A stretch of 64,000 nt of DNA, from positions 356,212 to 420,211 of the forward strand of contig MSJH02000137.1 in assembly GCA_001931875.2 (NCBI GenBank), in the 5' to 3' direction. Source of the stretch: Byssochlamys sp. IMV 00236. Its lineage: Eukaryota > Ascomycota > Eurotiomycetes > Eurotiales > Thermoascaceae. The position numbers and the translations under genes are program-made. Below, piece after piece: positions 38,034 through 50,500 of the stretch (position 1 is its first letter; each line of letters begins with the position of its first letter). The notes under the pieces are model-generated. The model saw nothing but the letters and a program-made list of their open reading frames with translations. It was not told the DNA's origin and made no database searches.

Positions 38034-39038
38034 ATGTCTAATGATCGCACGGCATAGCGTAATGTCTTTATCTACGACGGCTCGACTGGCACCTCTCTAG
38101 GTGGCGTGCGTCAAAATGGTTCAATAACTGAGGCCGTGTTCCTTTGGATGCTCCGCTACGTCCTGCTACCTTCAAATCACGCACTGCGTGTTATATCACA
38201 GACCACTCAGCAACCGCTCTTTCCCACGAACAGTCCCCTTCGGACAGGGGACTACGACGTCTACTCAGCTGCTGGTGTGTATCTCTTACATCCAAATATA
38301 TCTATATGACCTTTTTTTCGCTAACCATAACAGGCAATTTTACGCTGACGGATGAAGTCCCTGCTTCACGAATTATCTCACACAGCGTAAGCGGTCGAGA
38401 AGAATCTTTTCGCGACGATGTACGTAAACGAGATCAAGGATGTGTCTTATCCGGCACCAAAAACACAATGGCGTCTTTCGGCAAGTGGCGCGGTTTTGAA
38501 GCCGCTCATATCTTTCCTCTGGAGAAAGAGCTTCTCTGGATACAAGAAAATTATCAGCGGTGGATCACAGATATAGATGACGAACGCGGCAATACCAAAA
38601 TCAACTCCCCCCAGAACGGCCTACTTCTACGAGCTGACATTCACTCTCTGTTCGACGATTATCTTGTCTCTGTAAACCCCGACGTGAGTGACCTCTTAGA
38701 GAATTAACATTCGTCTTCATTACTAAGATTGTCTTTCTTTTGAAAAGGATAACTACCGCATTACAGCATTTGATACCGACTGGGCAGGTCTTGACGGAAG
38801 GATACTGGACCCCGCGTGCCGCGACCCTGCTCATCCTCACCGTGCATGTGATCAATTACTCCAATGGCACTTCAGACAAGCGGTTCTCGCTAATATGAAG
38901 GGACCTGGAGAGCCTATTTTTGAACACGACTTCCCGCCGGGGACTGACATGGTCGGAGAAATACGAGAAGGCCCTAAAGCACAGGAACGTTTTGAGCTGG
39001 AGCTCGCCTCAAGGTTGTATGGTCATACAACAGACTAA
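38034..39038 (+). pseudogene. HNH-nuclease-domain gene with an early in-frame TAG
   Basis: Belongs to a fungal family with a C-terminal HNH endonuclease domain that is abundant in Aspergillus; function unknown. Exons 38034-38274, 38334-38683 and 38748-39038 join in phase (294 codons including the stop; introns 59 and 64 bp). The nuclease core is clear: FRDDVRKRDQGCVLSG, FEAAHIFPLEKE (the HNH histidine), QNGLLLRADIHSLFDDYL, and the family C-terminus LLQWHFRQAVLANMKGPGEPIFEHDFPPG. The family-like N-terminus RNVFIYDG ... LGGVRQNGSITEAVFLWML lies downstream of the ATG at 38034, but codon 8 is TAG (38055-38057). Either the gene is broken, or it starts at the in-frame ATG 38148 and has lost 38 residues, or the TAG is the acceptor of an undetected 5' intron (a CTAAT branch-like site lies just upstream). 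Confidence 0.65.
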
Positions 39039-39440
39039 ATCCCGTTACGCCTAAAGCCCGTTGCTGCTTAGTATACAATTATTAATTATTAGCTTGTATA
39101 GGTACCTAAATTACTACCCACATTGATTCCTATCTTAGACAATGGCCTCCGATGTCATATGGTAGTATCAGAGTAGTTATCACGTGATACAAGCAAGTCG
39201 CCACCCTCGATGTGGCGATGCCGTGTGGCCAGGCGGGTCGATGATAGTTTACCCCGGTTAAGGTCGTGAGGAGATCTCTGGATTATTCGGAACAAAATAT
39301 TAGCGCCAGGGCTCCTATCTTATCAAATTAGAGTAGATGGCTCGTGTCAGTTTCTCTAGACGGAAAAGGACATCCCGTTTCCTAGACGGAGTATGAGGCA
39401 TAATCTATTCTTGTGGCATAACTCGACAGGATAACCCTTT
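39039..39440. other. Gap between two convergent genes
   Basis: 3' regions of the HNH gene and the cyclophilin gene. Contains CACGTG at 39181-39186 and an ACGGAGTA octamer at 39386-39393. No gene seen. Confidence 0.4.
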
Positions 39441-40692
39441 CTAAACCATGGCCTTCTCTTCCTCCAGTGACTTGTTCACAGAGTTGCGGCGCCTGAGATA
39501 CACAACGACAAGCGCCACAACAGCAAGCAGTACAGCAATCTTGGTGAAAGGTACAGGACTCTCCGTCTCTTGGATGGGCGGCGCCTGTTCTCCTGGCTTC
39601 TCTTCGGAACTGGGTATTTCTTCGTAGTCTTAAGTCACAAGCGCAATATATCAGCGATTCCAGAGCAGCAAGAGATGGATCTCAAAAAGGTTTAGAGCTC
39701 ATTGTGGCTACCTTTCTCGGGCTCAGACTCCATCTCAAGTTCACCGCTCTTGACGATCTTGACCTCCTCGGCGGGCTTGTCTCCGGCGCCCTTGGGGACA
39801 TTCTCGATCTTGTCGACAACGTCGTAGCCCTCAAGGACCTCGCCGAAGACGACGTGACGTCCGTCGAGCCAACTAGCAAGAGACATTAGGGTTTTCGTCC
39901 AAAGCTGCATAAGCGCCATGCGGAGTACTTACGGGGTGGCGACAGTGGTGATGAAGAACTGAGAGCCGTTGGTGTCCTTTCCGGCGTTGGCCATGCCTAT
40001 ACGAAGTCAGTATGTCGACATCATCTGTGGACATGCAAGGCACATACTCAGGAGACCCTTCTTGGTGTGGCGGAGCTTGAAGTTCTCGTCGGGGAACTTG
40101 GCACCGTAGATGGACTTTCCACCAGTTCCTACAGATCCGTCAGTATCTATTTGACATCGTAGAACTTCAATGACGAGAAGGAATCCTACCATCTCCCCGG
40201 GTGAAGTCACCGCCCTGGATCATGAACTGCTTGATAACACGGTGGAAGGTAGATCCCTCATAACCGAATCCCTTCTCGCCAGTAGCCAGAGCTCTGCACA
40301 GCGTACCAGTCAGCGGTTATTCATTACGCAATCATATATAGCGCGAAAGATTGTCATACCGGAAGTTCTCAGCCGTCTAGGTAGTAAAGTAACCGTCAGC
40401 ATATGATACGGAAGTAGACACTGATGTCGCCTTGCTTACCTTAGGGACGGTCTTGCCGTATAATCCCAGGACGATTCTTCCCAGGGGCTTTCCACCGTGC
40501 TCAATATCGAAGAAAACCTGCAGTAGATCCCGTCAGTACATAGCCTTCCTATCGATAGATTTTCGAATTCAGTGCCCATACCTTGTTGGTAATCTTCGGT
40601 CCGCGAGGCTGTTTCGTTTCGTCCGCCTGAGCCAGCGCGAAGCCGACAACAAAGACGAGGAAGAACGAGAAGAAAAGCCTCCTGAAATTCAT
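39441..40692 (-). CDS. ER cyclophilin-type peptidyl-prolyl isomerase with C-terminal membrane anchor
   Basis: A 267-aa secretory-pathway cyclophilin that catalyses proline isomerisation during folding. Eight exons: 40582-40692, 40440-40517, 40360-40376 (17 nt), 40190-40293, 40048-40128, 39933-39996, 39712-39872 and 39441-39628; every phase fits. Residues 1-23 ([23 protein letters not shown]) form a signal peptide. The isomerase domain (about 38-200) has [70 protein letters not shown] and [14 protein letters not shown], so the active-site Arg, Phe and the cyclosporin-binding Trp are present. A second hydrophobic helix ([15 protein letters not shown]) precedes a basic RRR and a charged tail, so the protein is probably anchored as type I rather than retained by an HDEL-like signal, which is absent. 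It diverges from the uS13m gene. Confidence 0.94.
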
Positions 40693-41154
40693 TTTGTTTC
40701 TCAATTGGATTCCTCAACCGTAGGAGGGAATCGTCTGAGGTGGGAGATATCGGGAATAATAGATAGAGGAGCACGGCGGTAATCAAGCCAGCTTGCGCGT
40801 AAAGTAGTTATGCAGTAGCTTAGGACAATGAAACGCTCCCCAGACAAGGGGTGGGGTGGTAATTGCAATATACTGTTGCAATGAGGTGTATATTATTAGC
40901 CAATGGTAAGTCGCAAATCCAGGCGTTCACTGCTAATTACGTGATGGCATGCCGTACCGAATAATGTAAATTACCAATGAAACGCGCAAAAATGCCGCCG
41001 TCCCAATTGATGCTCGGCGGAACTTTATTGCGGGCTGATTTCTTCCGCGCTCCGCAACATATGGTGAAGGTCCGCATATCGAAGTGTCGACTGCCAGATT
41101 CGGGCATTGCCAACGCTGTAGCAGCCAGAACAGTCCGTATCTCAGCCAGGCAAG
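40693..41154. promoter_or_regulatory. Bidirectional promoter between the cyclophilin and uS13m genes
   Basis: 462 bp separate the two start codons on opposite strands. A plus-strand frame at 40977-41192 overlaps the uS13m start but has no family resemblance and is not called. Confidence 0.5.
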
Positions 41155-41738
41155 ATGGTAAGTGGTACATCAGAGGATGCTCAATCACTTGAAGATCGCA
41201 CTACTAACACAAACTAGGTCTTCATTCTCGGTGTCAACTTCCCTGAGCGGAACCTCGTCAAGGCAAGCATATACGCACTCGCCCATTAGCGTCGACCACA
41301 TGAAACCCAGAATTGCAAACTAACCGTCGTTTTTTCGCCCATGTACAGAAGTCCCTCGAGTCCTTCTTTGGCGTTGGTCCTCAGCACTCCTCCCGACTCA
41401 TGTCCCGCTTCTATATCCATCCGACGGCCAAGGTCGGCGAGCTCGCCAACAAGCAGGTGCTCGAACTCACAGCGGCGCTATCGGAAATGAAGATCGAGAA
41501 CGACCTCCGCAGACAGGTGTTGGATGATATCAAGCGATTGAGGGATACCGGTACTTACCGTGGTCGGAGACATGCCCTGGGATTGCCGGTCCGCGGCCAG
41601 AACACGAGGAACCAGGTGCGTTTTGAATCACAGCCTACTCCTGTCTCGTATTTTGTGGGCATCTGGAGTTGCTAATATTGGAATCGCTTCTAGATCAAAA
41701 CTGCTATCAAGCTCAACCGTGTCGAGCGACGACTGTGA
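41155..41738 (+). CDS. sws2: Mitochondrial small-subunit ribosomal protein uS13m
   Basis: A 119-aa homologue of bacterial S13, part of the mitoribosome small-subunit head. Exons: 41155-41157, 41218-41262, 41349-41615 and 41694-41738. The first coding exon is just the ATG, followed by a 60-bp intron with donor GTAAGT, branch CTAAC and acceptor TAG. The second intron (41263-41348) starts with GC (GCAAGC) and ends CAG, a GC-AG intron; no GT donor nearby keeps the frame. The protein reads MVFILGVNFPERNLVKKSL, then GVGPQHSSRLMSRFYIHPTAKVGEL, and ends with [33 protein letters not shown], the S13 signature. No separate cleavable presequence is evident. Its 3' end converges on Ytm1. Confidence 0.93.
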
Positions 41739-42050
41739 TATATACGCTTTTTCATTGTGGGGAAACATCGGAGGGCGTTTATCTTATTATTTCCAGCTGC
41801 TGGTCATCGCCTGAATTCTTTTTATAATGTACAGTATTTGTATCACGAAGCTCGAAGAAGAATAGAGAAGGAAAAAGGATAACACTTTTTCTCGATCAAA
41901 TCTTGCGTCATCAGTATCAATAGATACATTAACTACAGTACATGTAGACCATGAAACAAACGAAGTTCTATGACACCAATCCAATGTACACACGAAGACA
42001 AACTAGATGCACTTTTCTTTTCTCATTCCCAACGCCTCTCTGCTCTATTC
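41739..42050. other. Short convergent gap between uS13m and Ytm1
   Basis: About 310 bp of AT-rich 3' flanks; no gene seen. Confidence 0.5.
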
Positions 42051-43581
42051 TCATTTCCCAGTGCTACCATTCGAGGAGAGCACGCCCTCCCCGCGGTTGA
42101 TCTGGATTCTCTTGTCTTCTCCGGCACTGACGATGCCTACTGTCTTGTCCCAGCAAACGCTGAACACCTTGACACCCTCGCCTCCGACACGCTTGGAATC
42201 GGCCTTTCCTTCCTCTTCCAAGCTCTTTCGCGAAATAGTATAAATGCTCTCGCCAACAACACCATCCTTCTCCGTCTTGGTAGATCGAATATCCCAGATG
42301 CGACATGTACCGTCATGACTACCACTGATAAGGCCGTACGTGCTGTGAGGGTCGCGATGGAGAGATACAACGGCATTGGTGTGCCCTCGTAGCGTCATAG
42401 CTGAGATTGTTGTGGCAGATACACGAGGATCGATAAGAGTGATGTGGCGGGCAGACGTTCCAGCCGCGAGAAGATGAAGGTCAGGGAGATGCTCGAGGGA
42501 CAAAAGTGAATGGGACGTCGAGCGCGTATCTACCAGTGCAGAGGTAACCAGATCCCATGTACGCAATGAGTGATCCCATGATGCAGAGTATCCGACAGTC
42601 GAGTCTTTTGCGTCGAAGATAGCAGCCGATACTGGTCCAGTGTGACCAGACATCAAGGAAAGCGGTCCGCGCTGTGGGGTTGTCACAGAAGAGTTCAACT
42701 TCCGGCGCTTTGAGCTTCGAGCAGCATTAGACGGCAACAGATTCTCCGGAGCAGCTGGTGCGTCCGACTTCTTCGTCGACCAGAATCCAACGGTGTGGTC
42801 CGAGGAAGCAGACAGAATGCGGTTCGAGGGGCCATGCACCGCCAACGAGTTGATACCTGATCTGTGCCCATATAGATCTAGTTGTGGAGAAATCTTTCCG
42901 GAAAATCCATCTTCTTCGGCATACTTCCACAATTTCACCGTCCGATCCAAGCCTGCGGATGCGATCTGAGTTGGCGACACGAATTTTGCCGCCTTGACGG
43001 ACGCTGAGTGACCGCCATCAGCAACGGAGGGAGAGACCGCGATTGTCTGAGACGACATATTCCATATCCGTAGGAGACCATCGTAGCTTCCAGAAAGAAT
43101 CCTTTCCTGTCCTTGCGAAACCTGAGCAGAAGACGTCCAGGATGCGGCCGGGGCAGTCGCAGAAAGCACATCAACGGAGCTGACCCAGTCATCGTGTAAA
43201 AAGGATGCGACATGAAGCGGAGGCACCAATGCCCGCACGTACTCGACTTCAAGAGTGGTTTCAGCAGAGATGCCGTTCGCAGTTAGGTATTCGTCGATCG
43301 ATGTGCGAAGATACGTGCCGTTGACCAAGAATTCGAAAGGAACGGGTTTCTCGTTACTCAGCAGGTTATTCACAAGGGTCGAGAGCGCATATCTTCGCAG
43401 ACCTGAAACATCACTTTATCAGCATCTGATTAATAGATCATTCATGGTTTGGTCGCGGTTTACCTGTGGGCACGAGAATAGATCCAGTATTTTCCGGCAG
43501 CGCAAATTCAGCGTCTCTGGTCGTTAGCTGCAAGCGCACCTGCCTCTGGGCAGGCTGCGCAGATGCTGTGATTCCCTCCAT
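42051..43581 (-). CDS. ytm1: Ribosome biogenesis protein Ytm1 (WDR12)
   Basis: A nucleolar WD40 protein of the Ytm1-Erb1-Nop7 (PeBoW) complex, needed for 60S maturation and later stripped off by the AAA ATPase Rea1. Two exons, 43464-43581 and 42051-43402, with a 61-bp intron, 489 aa. Residues 13-95 form the NLE/ubiquitin-like domain ([42 protein letters not shown]). WD repeats follow: [69 protein letters not shown], and a last blade with [23 protein letters not shown]. The acidic residue in the NLE loop that contacts Rea1 cannot be assigned with certainty by eye. Tandem with the Dsl1-like gene upstream. Confidence 0.95.
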
Positions 43582-43885
43582 AATTGCCGCAAAAGGAGCC
43601 GACAGTATATCCTCGTCCTAGAGAAATTCAGTATGAAAACTGAAACTGCCGCGGCGTCTACTACCAGAAAGCTCGTGAGGAAAAAATACGGCGACCGGGG
43701 CGGCCACTTGTGCAACGGCGGTCCCCGCGCCGATTCGTTCGATCTATTAATATTTACTCTTTTAGAATAAGAAGCCAAAGTCAACTGAGTTGGTGAGAGC
43801 CTGTCCCCCGCAAGTTGTTTCTGATGAATTATGAAATTATAATACCCTAGTGGATCCTATTAGTAGACTATTTTGAGTTGACTCA
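43582..43885. promoter_or_regulatory. Ytm1 upstream gap
   Basis: About 300 bp between the Ytm1 start and the 3' end of the next minus-strand gene; no gene or clear site seen. Confidence 0.4.
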
Positions 43886-46538
43886 TCATGACCTCCGAAT
43901 TTCCGCAATGGCTCTTCGTCGATGTTCTGATTCGGCAAACAAAGCCTCTATCAGATCGATCACTTCTTCGGGCGAAAATTCCAGTCGCAATTCGCCCTCG
44001 AGCCAAAGGAACTTGATATCGGCAAGTGAACTTTCCAGAATATTAATCAGATACTGGAATTTCAACCAGTTTCTGACGTAGACTGCTGTCATCGGCACAG
44101 CTTCAGTATCCCCACTAGTTTCGGGCATGAAGAGAGCTTCGAGTGTTGTGACCTGATTGCAAAAAGACACTAGCCTCTGGGACTCTGGCTCCGAGATATC
44201 ACCAAGGTCTTCAACATCAACAATGATCTTATTGATAACCGTCGAAAGCAGCGAACCCACTGACTGAAGGAGCGCTGAGTGTGAAAGTATTGATTTCCAT
44301 TCTTTGTAGACGTCCCGGATTCGATCAACAGTCGCGCTGACCGCATTTTCACATTCACCAAGGAAAGGCTGCTGGGAGCAGTTACCGAATCCTTGGGCCC
44401 CATCAAGCAAATCTATGAGGATTGTGCGCTGTGTCTGCATCTCTTTGCTGTACGATAGTTTTCCGAATTTCTCGAGCCCATCGACATCAGAACTTAGCCT
44501 GTTGAACTTACGTTCTTCCACGATGTTGCGTATCTGTTCTGCCAGGAACATGCTATCATTATAAAGATACATGTGACCTGCGTTCAGCTTTAGGGTATAA
44601 AACGTGGGTGCCGTGGCTCGGAACATAGCCAGAATTAGAGTCGGTAGAGCCAAGAGGCCAGCTGCTGACGAAGCAACTCGAGATGTAGTAAACCTAGAAC
44701 ATTGTGAGTTACAATTCACGTTGCACGATACTGTGGACTTACTCTTCTTGCGATAGATTGTGCGAGTCGGTGATTTGTCGCAGAACGGTTGCAAGAATCG
44801 AGTCGGGGATATCTGTTACCGTGTAATATTCTCTCAAAGTAATCTCCCGTTCCGCAGCAGCATGCTTATCACTTCTCCCGTTAATCTGCTTTAAACTTGC
44901 AGCAGTGGGAGGCGCTTGCATGCTTTCGCCCTTGTCGAGTTCTTGTTCCTCGTCATCGCCCCAACCCCAGGCATCTTCGGCCTCATCGTCCTCGGGGGAC
45001 TCTCCCGCGATAGGCTCGTCAGCTTTTGTATCACCATCATCTTCATCCAGACCCCAAGCGCTGACGTCTTCCTCATCCTCTGCGCTATGTTTTGCATTTG
45101 CGTCGTTCGTGGTCTCTTCATTCTCATTTTCCCAACTCGCATCCCAATCATCCGTTGCACCGCCTTCCACCAAGGCTTCGTTTTCGCTCGATACCTTCTC
45201 CTTTTCCACCCTCTCGACCTTTCTCGTCGTGCCTTTGCTATCTGCCAAAGCTTTACGAACCTCGTCAAGAGAGCTGACTCGTCTTCTCGCAAGCCAAAGT
45301 CGGGGGGCTTGATTAACCCAAGACACAAGTTCTGTTTGGCCATTCCATCCAAACTTCTCTATAGTGTTAGAAAATTGAAGGACACGCTCCAAAGTGTCTT
45401 CATAGTCATGCAGACCGTCTAAGTCAGTAGGTATAGACGGCGAAAGCCAGGATGAAATAAGTTGTGAGCTGATGGTAGGGATGACTATCTCCGAGAACCG
45501 CGCCGATATTGAAGTTGGCAGATGCTGCTTTAGATACCCTAACACTCTGGCAACGCGCTCGAGGACCTCCGCGATGGATGCTGTTGAGAGAGACTCAAGA
45601 AAAATACCAGATTCCTGCACAGAGACTGCGAAGCTCTTTCCTGGAAGACTTGGAAGTAGTATCAGATTGAATATCGACGCAAGTAGGTCCTTTTGAAAGG
45701 ACTCGTTAATCGAATCGAGCATGTTCACTCGGGACAGTGCGATAATAGTCAGTTCCAAGGACGCATCTACCTTTGGCATTAGTTAATGATACCTGGTATA
45801 AATGAAAAGAACCATTACCTTTTTGGTCCGTTATAACTAGTCGGTGATTTTTCTTATCGAATTGAACCAGCGAACCCCAGCGCACACGCAGAGCCTCTAT
45901 AATCGATCTCCGCAGTCCGTTAAGACTTTCGTAGAGTATAGCCGTCACGTTACTATTCTTAGGGAAGGCGACCTCCCCCAAGGCCTTTTCTGTATCCTCC
46001 AGCGACTCAATTGCAGCTATAACGTCTCCCTCCGCAAGCGAGTTTCGACCAGCATCAAGGCGACAAGATAGCTTGTGCACTTGCTCCAGTGTCTCTGTCA
46101 GAGCTTGATTGAAGGCTATTTCGGTCTTCAACAGCTCAACTTTGGCTGTGGCGTCTTCCACTTGTAGCTGGATCGGCCTCGTGTTTTCATGTTGCGCGAC
46201 AATTTCCCGGGCTGTCACTCTCGATCGTTCAATATCCGCATGTAGCTGTCTGGCTTGAGCAATCCACCCGTCTGCGTCGAAGGCGTTTTCTTGACTTAAG
46301 GAGCAGATTTCAGTCTTTTTCAGGAAACACGAGTAAAATCAGCAATAGATCCTACACAATGGATATTCTTACTCACCTCCGCTTGCTCTCTGGATTTCGA
46401 TATCCGCTCCAGTTCGTCTCTAACGGCAGATGAAGGGAACTCGGATGCCACTACATCTTCAGATTCTGGATATTTCCCCTCAATCACAAAATCAAGTAGC
46501 GCTTGACACAAGTCGCTCTCTGGAGCTTTCTGCCCCAT
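43886..46538 (-). CDS. Dsl1/ZW10-family vesicle-tethering protein
   Basis: A probable subunit of the Dsl1 tethering complex that captures COPI vesicles at the ER. Exons: 46377-46538, 45819-46314, 44743-45766 and 43886-44693; introns 62, 52 and 49 bp, 829 aa in phase. The N-terminal part (about 55-260) is helical and coiled-coil-like (VEDATAKVELLKTEIAFNQALTETLEQVHKLSCRLDAGRNSLAEGDVI has the ZW10 pattern). The middle has a long acidic, Trp-containing region (DDWDASWENE, AWGLDEDDGD, EDAWGWGDDEE); Dsl1 of yeast uses acidic Trp motifs here to bind COPI. The C-terminal half is helical again. The family assignment rests on overall pattern; ZW10 and Dsl1 are homologous and I cannot separate them further. 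Confidence 0.8.
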
Positions 46539-47543
46539 GTCGACGCTTGCCGAGTGGGCACAAGCTCTCCGCGCTTGCTGGACACACCAATGATGTACAG
46601 CTTCAAACGACTGTCAAGTAGCTGCAAATAAACCCTCGGGAACAGAATATAGCAAGAATCTTGCAGGAAATTGCTCAATGTTACCGTTTGGACGCGATCG
46701 AAAACGAATACTTGGCGCTACGGTAGACAACACTTGACTACTTACTGAGCTGTCAACGGCGGGATGCGCTCATGCCATGTGACTTGGAGCTACCGCCTAG
46801 GAATGGCCATCGGCCATTGGTCCCTTCTCTTTAAAGAAGTCTACCACGCACAAGGCCTTCATTATATTAATGAACGCGGTAATTTGACGCCTTGTTCGTA
46901 TAAATCTATGTTCTAAGTTCATAGGTTATATTCTCCATTAGCTCTGTGAGTGGTGGGAGAGAACGTTGATTCGTCCTAATGCGCTTAACGTTGAGTGAGC
47001 CTAAACCCGTTTGAAAAAGTCAATCACAACCACAGGAACTGAGGGATCATTGCCGGAGCTATACGCTATATTTGAGACTCCAGCTTGAGAATCCCACGGA
47101 AAGATCCATCGTGCTTTGTCTACACTCTGTTAAAGGACTGGTACAAGTCAATTCGACTTCGTCCAGGTGAGTAAGCGTCAAAGGTGAGGCTTATGACGCC
47201 TAATTCCCGGCCCCTCATCTACGTCAGATTTGTCTGCACCCTGAGTTTGGAGACAACTTGAGGAATTGCATGCATGTTGATATACTCTGTTCTGCCTGAA
47301 TAATTTGCTTCGTTCCCCGTGCATTCAATAAGTAGATATGGACATGGTCCAGTTTCCACCCAGTTAGATGTGTGTTCAGAATCCTGCAAATCTGTTGCGA
47401 AGCCTTCTTTGTTACTGCCTTGCAACTATCTCCAGTAAAAGGAGCAAGAATAGCTGACAGGGAGTAGGTATTCCAAGCTGAAGCGGGGTTCGATCACTAA
47501 GTTCGTGGGACTTACTGCCCTCTCGCTCTCATCTTTACTCAAG
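46539..47543. promoter_or_regulatory. Divergent upstream region, Dsl1-like gene and M16 peptidase
   Basis: About 1 kb without a recognised gene, serving both start codons. AT-rich around 46860-46940. Confidence 0.4.
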
Positions 47544-50500
47544 ATGCCTGCTCCGGAATATAAGAGCTATTTTAAGCTACTTCAGAAGTTCAAGCCAGAC
47601 TATTCTCCTAGCGAGTTCACCCAGTATGAGTCTGAGAGAACCGGCATGAGGGTGGTCGTTATCGACCAAAAAGGCCCTAAAGTGACTGGCTATTTTACAC
47701 TTGCGACCGAGATCCATGATGACTCCGGAGCTCCCCATACCCTGGAGCATTTGTGCTTCATGGGATCAAGGAACTACCGCTACAAAGGGTTCCTTGACAA
47801 ACTTGCAACTAGAGCATATTCGAATACAAACGCTTGGACGGCCACCGATCACACCGCCTACACACTCGATACTGCTGGATGGGCTGGCTTTTCCCAGATC
47901 CTGCCAGTATATCTCGAGCATGTGATCGCACCTACCCTTACTGATGAGGGATGCTATACTGAAGTCCATCATATCGATGGTACCGGACACGATGCCGGGG
48001 TGGTATACTCGGAAATGCAGGGCGTCCAGAACAACGCCGCGGAACTTATGGACTTGCGCGCTAGACGATTGCTATATCCTGAAGGAGTGGGGTTCAGATA
48101 TGAAACTGGAGGAATGATGGAACAGCTGCGCGTACTGACTGCTGAACGAATTCGCCAATTCCACCGTGATATGTACCAGCCCAAGAATCTCTGTCTCATA
48201 ATCACTGGCGAAGTCGATCACGAAGATATGCTTCGGACGCTGGATAAGTTTGAAGACAGCATTCTCGATATTATCCCTAGTCCACGGGCTCCCTTCAAGA
48301 GACCCTGGGTTGAGTCTCGCCAGGCCCCAGCTCTCCCACAGTCTATCATCGAAACCGTGGAATTCCCTGAGGACGACGAATCTTCTGGTGAGATTGAGAT
48401 AAGGTTTCTGGGTCCAGACTGCACAGATCCAGTACAGAGTAAGTCTCTCTCTGTCTCTTTTTTTTTTTTTTCCTCTTGTGGAAATGTCGCTGACAACAAA
48501 TAGCTGGTGCGGTGAATGTCATGCTCTTGTATCTGGCAGGTTCTTCAGCTTCTCTTTTGGAGAATGTCCTTGTAGAAAAGGAGCAAGTTGCCAGCGCCGT
48601 CTACTATTCTACCGAAGATCACCCCAGCATTGAGATCCGCTTCACTTTGACTAGCGTTGCCACAGAGAAGCTGGCTCAGGTGGAGAATAGATTCTTCGAA
48701 GTCTTGAAAGATGCCATGGAGAAAGAGCTTGACATGAAGTATCTGCATGAATGCATCGAGCGCCAAAAGCGTAGCTGGAAATTTTCCACAGAAAGCTCCG
48801 CGACATCTTTTGCCGAATATGCCATTTCCGATTTCCTGTTTGGCAAGAGAGATGGTTCCACCATGCTTGATGTCGCAAGTTTGAAAGAATATGATACTTT
48901 GGAGAAATGGAGTGAAAATGATTGGCGCAACTTCATCAAGAAGTGGATTTCCGATGCACCGCATGTTTCTATCCTGGGTGTGCCATCAGCTAAGCTCTCT
49001 GAGAAACTGAAGAACGATGAGGAAGCAAGAGTCGCAGCACAGAAGGAGCGATTAGGACAGGACGGCCTAAAGAAGCTCGCAGAGAAACTTGCAAAAGCTC
49101 AAGCAGAAAATGACAAAGAGATCCCCCAGGAGATGCTTGCTAAGTTCAAGATTCCGCCTACGGACTCGATCCATTTCGTGGAGACGACAACTGCTCGAGC
49201 AGGGGCAGCATTAAAAGACGGACGACCAGATAACAAGATCCAGAAGCTAGTGGACAGAGACGGTTCCGACTTTCCTTTGTTCATTCATTTCGAGCATATT
49301 CCAAGTAGCTTTGTCCAGCTTTCTGTGCTTATATCTGCCGAGTCTGTCCCTGTGGAGCTTCGCCCCCTACTCGCTGTCTACATTGAAGCATTCTTCGGTC
49401 TACCGATTTCTCGAAATGGCCAGGTTATTGATTTTGAACAAGTTGTTGTTGGACTGGAAAGAGATACCGTTGGATATTCGATGGAGGGCGCCCGAAGCTT
49501 GGGCAACTCTGAGATGCTACGCATCTCGTTCCAGGTCGAAGTAGAGAAATACAGCACTGCCATCAACTGGTTGAAGGAGCTAGTCTGGGATTCGATCTTT
49601 GATATTGACAGGCTCAAGGCGATCACAAGTCGACTTCTGGCTGATGTTCCGGATGCCAAACGCAGCGGAGATGACATGCTTGCCGCGGTTCATGTCATGG
49701 TCCATTATGCTGCCGAGTCTATTGTCCGGGCGAAAAGCACTCTAGTAAAAGCTCGTTATCTGAAGCGTATCAAGAAGCTTCTCGCTACCCAGCCAGAGCT
49801 TGTCGTCTCTCGCATGGAGGATATCAGGAAGTCTCTCTTCCGCTTCGAGAACTTCCGCGTTCTGGTGATCGCTGATATTGAGAAGCTTGCCAACCCCGTC
49901 TCGTCCTGGAAGCCATTCGTGAACAAGTTGGAAACAACCAGCTCCGTCAGACCTGTGACAAACCGGAGAGCTCTGCTCAGTGAGGCTGGAAATAACCTTG
50001 GCAAATTATCGTATGTAGTGCCGATGCCTACCATCGACTCATCTTTTGCGTATGCAACGGCTAGGGGTCTCGATTCTTACGATCACCCGAAGCTCCCAGG
50101 TTTGCTGGTGGCACTTGCTTACATGAATGCTGTCGAAGGCCCTCTGTGGGTTGCGGTGCGCGGAACAGGTCTGGCATATGGAACAAGCTTTGCCTACAAC
50201 ATCGATACAGGCTTCGTCCACTTTGACGTATACCGCTCTCCAAATGCTCACAAAGCGTTTGAGGCAAGCAAGAAAATCGTCGGCGATCACGCATCTGGCG
50301 CTACTCCATTCGATGACATGATGCTTGAAGGTGCAATTAGTAGCATTGTGGTCAGCTTTGCCAATGAACAAGCCACTATTGCCAGCGCAGCACAAGGCAG
50401 CTTCATTCGGCAGGTGATTCGGAACTTGCCTAGCGACTACAAGGAAAATATTTTGAAGAAAGTCAGCGCTATCAGCGTGCAGGAGATTAACGAGGCGCTA

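Noticed and set aside
42064..42376. Small minus-strand frames overlapping the Ytm1 3' part
   Set aside because: They lie in other frames of well-supported Ytm1 WD-repeat sequence.
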